6,257 bases of DNA. It comes from an uncultured Bacilli bacterium (GTDB lineage: Bacteria > Bacillota_I > Bacilli_A > RF39 > UBA660). The translations under genes and the position numbers were made by a program. Location of the stretch: assembly GCA_934182615.1 (NCBI GenBank), contig CAKPRO010000020.1:1-6257 (forward strand), in the 5' to 3' direction. The notes beneath the pieces are model-generated. The model made no database searches. It saw only the letters and a program-made list of their open reading frames with translations, and had not been told where the DNA came from. Within the stretch, counting starts at the first letter, position 1; every line of letters begins with the position of its first letter. Below are positions 1 to 6,102 of this stretch, one piece after another.

Positions 1-2
1 AA

Positions 3-215
3 ACCGCGATTAAGGCAGCGTTTGTATTAAATGCTACACTGGAAGAAACCAACCTTTTATTGAAGGCGTCCGGAAACAAAGAACTTTATCCCAGACGGGA
101 GGAAGATGCCATTATAGAGTTTGCAATCAGAAATCATCTGGACGTTTACCAGACAGAGGAACTTCTGAAAAAGCGTGGCCTGAAAATGAGTCTTCTTGAT
201 AAAGAAAAAAAGTGA
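3..215 (+). CDS. C-terminal part of a small XRE-like helix-turn-helix protein (5' end outside the window)
   Basis: An open frame enters from the left edge (first full codon ACC at 3) and stops at TGA 213-215, giving about 70 residues. The visible part is all helical in character. It carries a segment reading TLEETNLLLKASG, then YPRREEDAIIEFAI, then a repeat-like helix pair (VYQTEELLKKRGL) and a lysine-rich tail. This double 'LEETNxLL ... YPRxxxDAIIxFAI ... xxTxELL' layout is what I know from short Firmicute XRE-type proteins, in which the DNA-binding helices lie upstream; those helices are not visible here. The kinase start follows after 17 nt with no terminator between, so the two are probably co-transcribed, and the protein may be a partner or substrate of the kinase (inference). 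Family assignment rests on recalled pattern only. Confidence 0.7.
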   Translation, partial: TAIKAAFVLNATLEETNLLLKASGNKELYPRREEDAIIEFAIRNHLDVYQTEELLKKRGLKMSLLDKEKK

Positions 216-232
216 AATGATGTGACTGTGAT

Positions 233-1834
233 ATGGAATCATTGGAAAAACAGTTTTTCTTTTCCCAGTATCAATCCCTGGATGTGATTGCGGAATCAGA
301 GAAAAGTAAAGTAGAAAGAGTCTTTTATACTCCCAGGCAGACAGTATGCGTGGTAAAAACTTACTATAACCGAAACCTGGAAGAGCTTTACCGACGACTG
401 AAGGATATTCATCATAAAAATCTTGCAGCAGTATATGATGCTATTTTCTGTGACGGGAATACTTATGTCGTAGAAGAACTTATAGATGGTGAGACGCTTG
501 CCGAATATATACAGATGGAAGGGCTTTTTACAGAAAAAGAAGTGCTTTCTATTATAAAAGAGGTGTGTGATGGTCTGGAAAAACTTCACAGCCAGAATCC
601 GCCACTGATTCACAGAGACATAAAGCCAGGCAATGTGATGCTTCGAAGCGATGGAAGCGTGAAACTGATTGACTTTGACACAGTGCGCGGTTACAAAGAT
701 ACAAAAAACCAGGACACTGTATTGCTCGGAACGAAAGAGTATGCATCTCCGGAACATTACGGATACGGGCAGACGGGAATTACCAGTGATATTTATTCCG
801 TCGGCGTTATGATGCATGAAATGCTCACGGGAAAAATACTGGAGAATCATAAAACAGTATATAAAGGACGCCTCTTGCCGGTGATCAATCGCTGTATTCA
901 GGTAGATTCCAAAAGACGATTTCATTCAGTAGAAGAACTGAAAAAAATGCTGGCGACCTATGAGAAACCATGGGGAGTGCTAAGCAGAAACAAGAGAAAG
1001 CTAGGAGTGCTTTGTGGAATTGTCTGTGTATTTGCCATCGGTGCAGCTGTCTGGAATGCAAAGCAGGAAAAGTGGCCCGGATTAGAGCAGGCATATGAAA
1101 ACCAGGAATCACCACAGCTTCTGCTGGAAAATAAAAAAGTCAATAAAATGCTGAAAGAACTTCTGGGAACACAGTATTCTTATGTTAAGGAATGCCTGTA
1201 TTCTATCAGCGATGATGTCAGTTATCTGGACGGCAGGTATTTTATGAAAGGCGGTATGCCGGGAATGTACACAATTATGGAAGCAGCAGTTTCCTTAAGC
1301 GAAACAGGGGAGCTTGAATGTGCATTTCTTAAAGATGGCATCTGTCATTATTATACAAACACAGCAGACTTATATGATACTCCGTCAAAGCAGATGAGAG
1401 AATGGATATTTTCCTATGAAGATTATACGATTCAATTCCATAAAGATGATTTGAACAGGGTTGATACAGATGATGATGTAACAGACACTGATTCTGAAAT
1501 AACAGAACCGGAAAAGAATGCTACATCAGATGTAATTGTTCCCGGAACATATACCAGAGAGGACTCGTCAGCTTATCTCACATTTGAAAGGTCAGAGGAC
1601 GGAACATACTCTGTAAAGGGCGGCGCATCATGGAGCGTCAATACAGGAGAGATAGATGGTCCATTGACACAGATCAACTCCCAGCAGTATTTATATACAG
1701 AGGATGACGCAGATGGAGAAATTTATGCGGAGTTGAAACTGGTGGTAATTGATGGGAAAATATATGCAGAAACGCTGAAAGGAGAATTCGGTGGGTTGAA
1801 TGTGCGGTTTGATGGGATGTATAAAAGACAGTAG
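233..1834 (+). CDS. Membrane-anchored Ser/Thr protein kinase with an extracytoplasmic C-terminal region
   Basis: This is a Hanks-type kinase of 533 aa. The ATP-anchoring Lys is probably K42 (CVVKTYY). The catalytic loop HRDIKPGN is at 127-134 with D129 and N134. The metal-binding motif is DFD at 147-149 instead of DFG, followed by GTKEYASPE at 166-174 and SDIYSVGV at 185-192. The N-terminal glycine loop is degenerate, with no GxGxxG near residues 20-30. The kinase domain ends near 243. One hydrophobic helix (about 257-274), preceded by RNKRK, anchors the protein. Residues 275-410 form an outside domain with a MYTIMEAAV stretch. An acidic Asp/Thr/Glu linker (411-429) leads to a beta-rich last domain (430-533) that starts PGTYTRED and ends FDGMYKRQ. 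No PASTA repeats are present. An in-frame TGA at 218-220 rules out an earlier start. No clear Shine-Dalgarno precedes ATG 233, which suggests coupling to the upstream gene. The ligand and substrates are unknown. Confidence 0.93.
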   Translation: MESLEKQFFFSQYQSLDVIAESEKSKVERVFYTPRQTVCVVKTYYNRNLEELYRRLKDIHHKNLAAVYDAIFCDGNTYVVEELIDGETLAEYIQMEGLFTEKEVLSIIKEVCDGLEKLHSQNPPLIHRDIKPGNVMLRSDGSVKLIDFDTVRGYKDTKNQDTVLLGTKEYASPEHYGYGQTGITSDIYSVGVMMHEMLTGKILENHKTVYKGRLLPVINRCIQVDSKRRFHSVEELKKMLATYEKPWGVLSRNKRKLGVLCGIVCVFAIGAAVWNAKQEKWPGLEQAYENQESPQLLLENKKVNKMLKELLGTQYSYVKECLYSISDDVSYLDGRYFMKGGMPGMYTIMEAAVSLSETGELECAFLKDGICHYYTNTADLYDTPSKQMREWIFSYEDYTIQFHKDDLNRVDTDDDVTDTDSEITEPEKNATSDVIVPGTYTREDSSAYLTFERSEDGTYSVKGGASWSVNTGEIDGPLTQINSQQYLYTEDDADGEIYAELKLVVIDGKIYAETLKGEFGGLNVRFDGMYKRQ

Positions 1835-1861
1835 AAAATAAAAAGTCCACCGCGGGTGGGC
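1835..1861 (-). terminator. Possible rho-independent terminator for the minus-strand XRE gene
   Basis: Read on the minus strand, CCACC-CGC-GGTGG (plus 1847-1859) forms a short GC-rich stem with a 3-nt loop. It is followed two bases later by TTTTTATTTT, which on the plus strand is the A-rich stretch directly after the kinase stop codon. The stem is only 5 bp, extended by one outer G-C after a mismatch. It lies about 70 nt past the regulator's stop codon, behind the stronger hairpin at 1868-1910. Confidence 0.5.
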
Positions 1862-1867
1862 GAAATG

Positions 1868-1910
1868 AAAGAACCTATGAATGTATAATAAATACATTCA
1901 TAGGTTCTTT
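1868..1910. terminator. Perfect 19-bp inverted repeat between convergent genes, probable bidirectional terminator
   Basis: The left arm, 1868-1886 (AAAGAACCTATGAATGTAT), is exactly complementary to the right arm, 1892-1910, with a 5-nt loop (AATAA). It lies between the kinase stop (1834) and the stop of the opposing XRE gene (1930), where a shared terminator is expected. The right arm ends in TTCTTT, giving a modest U-rich end for the plus strand. On the minus strand the arm ends TTCTTT followed by CATTT. The stem is AT-rich and has no long T-run. Confidence 0.65.
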
Positions 1911-1929
1911 GCTTACTGTGAGCATTGAT

Positions 1930-2190
1930 TTATGAATTTTGATTTGCTGATGCAGCCCCCGCGGAAGAGTTCGAAGGTTTCCGCGGGTAAGCATCCTTAA
2001 CATCCGTAAGCCCGGCCAGATAATCCATACTTGTATTAAGAGCCAGAGCAATCCGGCGGCATTGCTCGAAAGTATAGTAGCGTTTACCATTTTCAATCTT
2101 GGAATAATCACTTTGATCAATACCTGTGAGATGCTGCATCTTTATCTGTGTGTAGCCCCGCTCGCGGCGCAGTTCTTTCAAACGTGACAT
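1930..2190 (-). CDS. Small XRE/Cro-CI family DNA-binding regulator
   Basis: The product is 86 aa and consists of one helix-turn-helix domain (about residues 3-60) with a short polar tail (DVKDAYPRKPSN... to the end). The family signature is clear: LKELRRERGYTQIKMQHLTG, then the recognition-helix region DQSDYSKIENGKR, then FEQCRRIALALNTSMDYLAGLTD. The start is secure, since AAAAGGAGG sits 5 nt upstream of the ATG on the minus strand (plus 2196-2204). There is no ligand or protease domain, so it is most likely a simple repressor. It is transcribed away from the 432-aa membrane-protein gene across a 217-nt gap that holds repeats and plus-strand promoters. That layout is typical of a local regulator controlling itself and the divergent operon (inference). 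It could instead be unrelated to that operon. Confidence 0.9.
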   Translation of the reverse strand: MSRLKELRRERGYTQIKMQHLTGIDQSDYSKIENGKRYYTFEQCRRIALALNTSMDYLAGLTDVKDAYPRKPSNSSAGAASANQNS

Positions 2191-2221
2191 AGACGCCTCC
2201 TTTTACAAGATTATGGCATAA

Positions 2222-2255
2222 TGACCTATTGACTTTAGGGATGAATTGACCTATT
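2222..2255. promoter_or_regulatory. Direct repeat TGACCTATT x2, candidate operator of the divergent XRE regulator
   Basis: TGACCTATT occurs at 2222-2230 and again at 2247-2255, a 25-bp period. The second copy covers the -10 of the first promoter and most of the -35 of the second, so a protein bound there would block both. The repeat lies 32-65 nt upstream of the start codon of the XRE gene, where autoregulation would also be possible. The operator role is inferred from position only. Confidence 0.45.
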
Positions 2256-2257
2256 AT
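2229..2257 (+). promoter_or_regulatory. Sigma-A type promoter P1 for the 432-aa gene operon
   Basis: The -35 TTGACT (2229-2234) and -10 TATTAT (2252-2257) are separated by exactly 17 nt. Each box differs from consensus at one position. Transcription would begin near 2264, leaving a leader of about 145 nt before the ATG at 2408. Confidence 0.6.
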
Positions 2258-2275
2258 TGAAATGAATAGTACAAT
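2246..2275 (+). promoter_or_regulatory. Second overlapping sigma-A type promoter P2
   Basis: The -35 TTGACC (2246-2251) and -10 TACAAT (2270-2275) are separated by 18 nt. It overlaps P1 by 12 nt and uses the second TGACCTATT repeat as its -35 region. The start point would be near 2282. Either P1 or P2 may be the real one. I found no good promoter for the minus-strand regulator in this gap. Confidence 0.5.
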
Positions 2276-2341
2276 ATATAAAAATAAAGAAAAAATTATT
2301 CTATTTAATATGATGATCGTATTTATGGAGAATATTCTGTG

Positions 2342-2370
2342 CATTTTAAGCTGAACTGTATATTAAAATG
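2342..2370 (+). repeat. AT-rich stem-loop in the operon leader
   Basis: CATTTTAA (2342-2349) is an exact inverted match of TTAAAATG (2363-2370), with a 13-nt loop. It lies in the predicted untranslated leader, ending 37 nt before the start codon. The stem is weak and may be chance in AT-rich DNA. It does not cover the ribosome binding site (AAAGGAA, 2396-2402). Confidence 0.25.
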
Positions 2371-2407
2371 ACAAATACACGATTATTAATTATGTAAAGG
2401 AATCAAT

Positions 2408-3706
2408 ATGAATAGTAAAAAAAATCAAATTGATGCAAGTGAAACAAATCGAAAGCTATTGCAAAATGAAGATAAATGCGATAAGTACGATTATATTGCA
2501 GCGGTAGCTTGTGGAGCTATTGGAGGAATGATAGACATTTTTCTGGTTGGAGCGCCTAGAGAAAGTACTCTAGCAGAATGGACAGATCAACAAGTTGATA
2601 AAGCAGTAATGGCTTTTTCAAGAAAAATGGGATGGAATCCAAAAGAAAAAAATATAAATAATGTTAAATCAGCAATTGGATTTTTGGAACGAAATTCAAA
2701 AGTGAATTATGATCAGAGAAAGCCGGGAGATGTTAATGATTTGTTTAATATTTCGCCTAAAACCCATCATATGATGTCATTAGCGCACTCTCCGGATATT
2801 GTGGGATTATTTTTTTCAATTTTAAATCAATTCACATCAACATCGACATTTATAGCGAATGGAAAATTGGTTACAGTTTCCACAGATACATTTGAATTAC
2901 AAGGTGGAAATTTTGTGATGAGAATTATGTGTGGAATATCTAATTGGATAGTACATTTGATGTCTGATATAGCTGGAAGTTCCGGTGCACATAATAGGGG
3001 AACTGGTATTGTAATGCCATTTTACGAGTTTTTTGGATATTGTAGAATTGGAAACTTTAATTACAAAAATGAAAAAAAAAATTTGGCAGAAATAGCACAG
3101 CTGGCATTTACACAGGGATATGATTTAAGATTTGGAATGACACAGGCAATTCCAGTGGTAGTTACCGAACTTACAATTCGACTTGTCTGGGTATTAAGAA
3201 GATATATTCAATATCATAAAACCATTAAAGAGTGTGTTCCGTCTAATAAAAATGCAGATTTACGAGTGATGCTTCTTATCGGAAATGGGACGCTATGTAT
3301 AATGGATGGTGTTGATGCAGGAATTAGATCCGGTGGCAATTTCGTAACGTTTTTTATGCGTATGAACTTATGTGCATGGGTAAGGTTTGCAACATTGGTT
3401 TTAAAAGAAGTTTGTATTAGAGTTGGCTTATCTAATGCGCTTCAGAGACAGCTTGATGCGTATCAAAGAATCAATGAGTTACTAGTACAATATCTGAATC
3501 AGTTAAAGCAGATAGATTTGGAATTATATAAAAGAGAAATTCAAGAATTTGAGAAAGTTGTAACTATATTTGCACAGGCTGATTCCGAAAGAGAATTGAA
3601 TAATTTATTGATTGAAAAATTTGAAGAAATGGGAATTAAGAAGCCATGGGAAGGAGATTTTAATGAACATATGTCGAATAAACAAGGAAGGCTGGTATTT
3701 GAATAG
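2408..3706 (+). CDS. Unrecognised 432-aa protein with several hydrophobic segments, first gene of the candidate system
   Basis: I do not recognise the family. AAAGGAA lies 5 nt before ATG 2408 and supports the start. After a polar N-terminus (1-28) come hydrophobic stretches at about 29-49 (YIAAVACGAIGGMIDIFLVG), 130-146, 171-190 (MRIMCGISNWIVHLMSDIAG), 244-263 and 285-330. Several share a hydrophobic-Asp-then-Gly pattern: IDIFLVG (42-48), PDIVG (129-133), SDIAGSSG (186-193) and MDGVDAG (299-305). The buried acidic residues and the conserved-looking H120, H121, H127 and H183 suggest a structured or ion/ligand-handling helical core rather than a simple anchor. Residues 335-400 form a charged helical, probably coiled-coil, stretch, and the end reads PWEGDFNEHMSNKQGRLVFE. 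Whether it is an integral membrane protein or a soluble helical protein that touches the membrane cannot be settled by eye. It overlaps the next gene by one base, so the two products are probably made together. Confidence 0.85.
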   Translation: MNSKKNQIDASETNRKLLQNEDKCDKYDYIAAVACGAIGGMIDIFLVGAPRESTLAEWTDQQVDKAVMAFSRKMGWNPKEKNINNVKSAIGFLERNSKVNYDQRKPGDVNDLFNISPKTHHMMSLAHSPDIVGLFFSILNQFTSTSTFIANGKLVTVSTDTFELQGGNFVMRIMCGISNWIVHLMSDIAGSSGAHNRGTGIVMPFYEFFGYCRIGNFNYKNEKKNLAEIAQLAFTQGYDLRFGMTQAIPVVVTELTIRLVWVLRRYIQYHKTIKECVPSNKNADLRVMLLIGNGTLCIMDGVDAGIRSGGNFVTFFMRMNLCAWVRFATLVLKEVCIRVGLSNALQRQLDAYQRINELLVQYLNQLKQIDLELYKREIQEFEKVVTIFAQADSERELNNLLIEKFEEMGIKKPWEGDFNEHMSNKQGRLVFE

Positions 3707-3948
3707 TGTTTAAGTGTGACTGTTGTGGGTGCTGTTGCAGGAATCTGGATAAGTCAAATTTATATATTGAATTAGATAGAGGAGATGGGGTATGCAGATA
3801 TCTACGAGGAAATTTATGTTCGATATATGATACTCGACCTTTATTGTGTAGAGTTGATGAATGTTACAAAAAATTTTTTGAGAATTTGATGTCATTAGAA
3901 GAGTATTATAAAGCAAATTATAATGCTTGTAATAAAATGAGAAGATGA
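3706..3948 (+). CDS. Compact YkgJ-like CxxCxxCC cysteine-cluster protein
   Basis: The product is 80 aa with 11 cysteines. The N-terminal signature C4-C7-C10-C11 (KCDCCGCCCR) is followed by GVCRYL (28-33) and by CSIYDTRPLLCR (38-49). This is the expected order for the putative zinc/iron-binding YkgJ family (C..CG.CC, G.C..L, C.IY..RP..CR). Extra cysteines occur at 6, 9, 53 and 75. The protein is short for the family, essentially the metal-cluster core plus one helix (52-74). The start is GTG at 3706-3708, overlapping the preceding TAG in TAGTG. AAGGAAGG lies 14 nt upstream (3684-3691), a long spacing, so termination-reinitiation coupling is likely. The biochemical role of YkgJ proteins is not settled, so metal binding is family knowledge and any role in the operon is inference. 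Confidence 0.88.
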   Translation: MFKCDCCGCCCRNLDKSNLYIELDRGDGVCRYLRGNLCSIYDTRPLLCRVDECYKKFFENLMSLEEYYKANYNACNKMRR

Positions 3949-3963
3949 AGGAGGAATAAAGAG

Positions 3964-4995
3964 ATGCCATTACCATTAATTTTAGGAGGATTAGCTGCAA
4001 TTACAGGGGCAGCAGGAGTTGTGAATGGAGTAAAAGGCGCATCAAAGATGAAGGATGCAAATGACACTATGAAAAGGGCTGAAACTCGTCATAAGAGCAA
4101 TATTGAAAAATTTGAAAATAAAAATAAACTTACATGCAGTAAAATGGATGAGGTAGGAACCAGAGAACTGACGATTTTGAAAAGTTTTCAGCAATTTGCT
4201 GACGTTGTTGAAAGAATTCAGGGAAGACCAGAATTTAGAGGCTATAGAAAAAATGATGTTGAATTACCTAAATATGATGCAGAAGAATTGAAAGAGGTAT
4301 CTGTTGGAGCAGGAGTTCTTTTAGGTGGTGTTACAGGCGCAGCAGTTGGAACGGCAGGAGGGTTTGCCGCAGCAGGTGCAACTACAGCAGCAGTGATGGC
4401 ATTGGGAACAGCGTCTACAGGAACTGCGATAGCAAGTCTTTCTGGTGTAGCTGCAACAAATGCTACTTTGGCGGCAATTGGTGGTGGATCATTAGCAGCA
4501 GGCGGCGGTGGAATGGCTCTTGGAAGTACAATTTTAGGTGCATCAACATTAGGAGTTGGTTTGCTTGTAGGTGGAGTTATTTTCAACATTGTAGGTGGTT
4601 CTTTATCGGATAAAGCAGATGATGCGTGGGCACAGATGTTAAAAGCAGAAAACGAAATAAATGAAATATGTGGTTATTTAAATGAACTTTATACAGCCGC
4701 ATCAAAATTTAATAATAGCTTGATTACAGTAAATGCTTGCTATCAGAGACATTTTGAAAAATTAAAGAGAATTGTAATTGGAAAAGGGAAAATACTTTGG
4801 AATGATTTTACAGAGGAAGAAAAGATTATTACAGAAAATACGGCATTGCTTGTAGGTTTACTCTTTAAAATGTGTAAGACAAAATTGGTATTTAAAGATG
4901 AAGTTACGGATAGCAATATCGTCAATGAATACGCTATTAATAAAACAATGCAAGACGCAAAGACATTTTTGACGGATAAGGGATTGTATATTTAA
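3964..4995 (+). CDS. Glycine-zipper-like membrane-interacting protein, 343 aa
   Basis: AAGGAGG (3948-3954) lies 9 nt before ATG 3964, a strong start 15 nt after the cysteine-cluster gene. The layout has four parts. A short hydrophobic Gly/Ala N-terminus (about 3-23, LILGGLAAITGAAGVVNG) has no basic residues before it and so is not a normal signal peptide. A charged helical stretch (24-110) follows, then a core of about 100 residues (112-214) made almost only of Gly, Ala, Val, Leu, Ser and Thr, with many GxxxG/GxxxA spacings (GGVTGAAVG, AIGGGSLAAGGGG, LLVGGVIFNIVGG). Last comes a charged, helical C-terminal part (215-343). Such cores flanked by coiled coil are known from membrane-inserting, pore-forming or glycine-zipper proteins. 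I infer that it can insert into membrane, possibly as an effector, but no named family or catalytic motif is visible. Confidence 0.85.
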   Translation: MPLPLILGGLAAITGAAGVVNGVKGASKMKDANDTMKRAETRHKSNIEKFENKNKLTCSKMDEVGTRELTILKSFQQFADVVERIQGRPEFRGYRKNDVELPKYDAEELKEVSVGAGVLLGGVTGAAVGTAGGFAAAGATTAAVMALGTASTGTAIASLSGVAATNATLAAIGGGSLAAGGGGMALGSTILGASTLGVGLLVGGVIFNIVGGSLSDKADDAWAQMLKAENEINEICGYLNELYTAASKFNNSLITVNACYQRHFEKLKRIVIGKGKILWNDFTEEEKIITENTALLVGLLFKMCKTKLVFKDEVTDSNIVNEYAINKTMQDAKTFLTDKGLYI

Positions 4996-5014
4996 GTTTA
5001 AGGAGAACGAGACT

Positions 5015-6010
5015 ATGAAAAGAAATTTTATAAGAAAGATTTATATATGGGTATCAGTAATAATCTTAACATTATCCGGAATACTCCAGGTCAGTTCACA
5101 GGAAGTACAGGCTGCTTCAGCAACAACAGCTAAGAATGCGTATGCAACATTTTTGTCAAAATCAGTAAACTGGGATGGAAGTACTTATCTTGCACCTTCC
5201 AATTTAAAGTTTGGATTGATTGACATCAATAATGACAAGGTTCCAGAACTTTATGTATATACAAAGAAATGGAATTATCATTATGATTATAAATTATATG
5301 GCTATGTGAATGGAAAAGTGAAGTGTCTGCATTCTTTTAACAGATATTACAAAATGGGACGAGTGTACTCTTCAAAAGGTGTATTTACTGACAGTGCTAC
5401 AGGCCTGAAATATGGAAGTAGCGCAAGTGCACATTTCAAATACGCCAATGGTAAGGTGTCAAAAGTGGCAGAAAGACTGTATTCAGGATATAACGGAAGA
5501 ACTACTTATTGGGACGGGGCTGGAAGAACAATCAGTTTAAGCTCATATAACAGCATTCTGGAACGGTATTTGGGTGGAGCCGGATATACAACTGCGCCGA
5601 AAATGTATGACAATACTGAGGCAAACAGAAATGCAAAGTTAAAAGGAAAGACAACGACTTCTAAGGTGAAATTCAAAAAGACAAGATTATGGGCGTTTTC
5701 TAATGGCGGATTTTACTTAAAAATTACCAGTATCCAGGGGAATAAAATGAAGGCTTCTATCCACATGCCGAAAATGGATAAAAACAACATATCTGCAACC
5801 ATTGATTCAAGTGGAAAAAAAGCAACAGCGAAATTTACTTGTGCAGATGGTGAAACACATTCATTAGTATTTACTATTTCCGGAAATGGAATCAAAGTAA
5901 CAGAAAAGTCATATTGTGATCAGAAACTTATTGGATATTCCTTAAATGATGAAATTAATGTAACGATTACACATGGATTTTATCCTCAATCACATTTCTA
6001 TGTAGAGTAA
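5015..6010 (+). CDS. Secreted protein with a signal peptide and a DxNxDxxxEL calcium-type loop
   Basis: The product is 331 aa. A classical signal peptide is visible: basic MKRNFIRK, hydrophobic core 9-24, and likely cleavage around VQA-A (33/34). No lipobox cysteine is present, so the protein is probably released or loosely wall-held. At 70-79 it reads DINNDKVPEL, the pattern of FG-GAP/EF-hand-like calcium loops, within a beta-type stretch (FGLIDINNDKVPELYVYT) common in Lachnospiraceae secreted proteins of unknown role. Residues 80-190 are rich in Tyr, Lys and Ser and include YGYVNGKVKCL and FKYANGKVSKV, which look like two beta-hairpin repeats. The last ~115 residues look like a separate beta-sandwich. 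TAAGGAGA (4999-5006) precedes ATG 5015, and the gap from the previous stop is 19 nt, so it is probably the last gene of the operon. Its base composition is less AT-rich than the three genes before it, so it may be a later addition or an independent neighbour. Confidence 0.85.
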   Translation: MKRNFIRKIYIWVSVIILTLSGILQVSSQEVQAASATTAKNAYATFLSKSVNWDGSTYLAPSNLKFGLIDINNDKVPELYVYTKKWNYHYDYKLYGYVNGKVKCLHSFNRYYKMGRVYSSKGVFTDSATGLKYGSSASAHFKYANGKVSKVAERLYSGYNGRTTYWDGAGRTISLSSYNSILERYLGGAGYTTAPKMYDNTEANRNAKLKGKTTTSKVKFKKTRLWAFSNGGFYLKITSIQGNKMKASIHMPKMDKNNISATIDSSGKKATAKFTCADGETHSLVFTISGNGIKVTEKSYCDQKLIGYSLNDEINVTITHGFYPQSHFYVE

Positions 6011-6030
6011 AAACTTGTATTTACGTATAA

Positions 6031-6080
6031 AAGAACCACAGCCACTGAAATTCACAGTGTCGCTGTGGTTCTTCTTTCTT
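6031..6080 (+). terminator. Strong rho-independent terminator of the operon
   Basis: AAGAACCACAGC (6031-6042) pairs perfectly with GCTGTGGTTCTT (6062-6073). Inside it, CACTG (6043-6047) pairs with CAGTG (6055-6059) across a 2-nt bulge (TC), leaving a 7-nt loop. The tail CTTCTTTCTT is pyrimidine-rich. It begins 20 nt after the stop of the secreted-protein gene. Confidence 0.88.
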
Positions 6081-6102
6081 GTAAAACAAATACGACCATG
6101 TT

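Noticed and set aside
296..925. 209-codon minus-strand open frame inside the kinase
   Set aside because: The plus strand encodes unmistakable kinase motifs across the same bases. The antisense product has no recognisable domain.
2117..2344. 75-codon minus-strand frame in the intergenic gap overlapping the XRE gene start
   Set aside because: It overlaps the XRE gene in another frame, has no ribosome binding site and an unconvincing composition.
4242..4589. 115-codon minus-strand open frame rich in Pro and Ala
   Set aside because: It is the mirror of the Gly/Ala-rich core of the plus-strand gene; GGN/GCN codons read backwards give Pro/Ala/Val. No start signal.
3964..4995. Naming the glycine-rich protein as apolipoprotein-L-like or as a colicin
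   Set aside because: Only composition and layout are similar. No motif specific to either family is visible, so a name would be unsupported.
1930..4995. Classical toxin-antitoxin pair involving the XRE gene
   Set aside because: The XRE gene has no small toxin partner on its own strand and is transcribed away from the operon, so a regulator role fits better.
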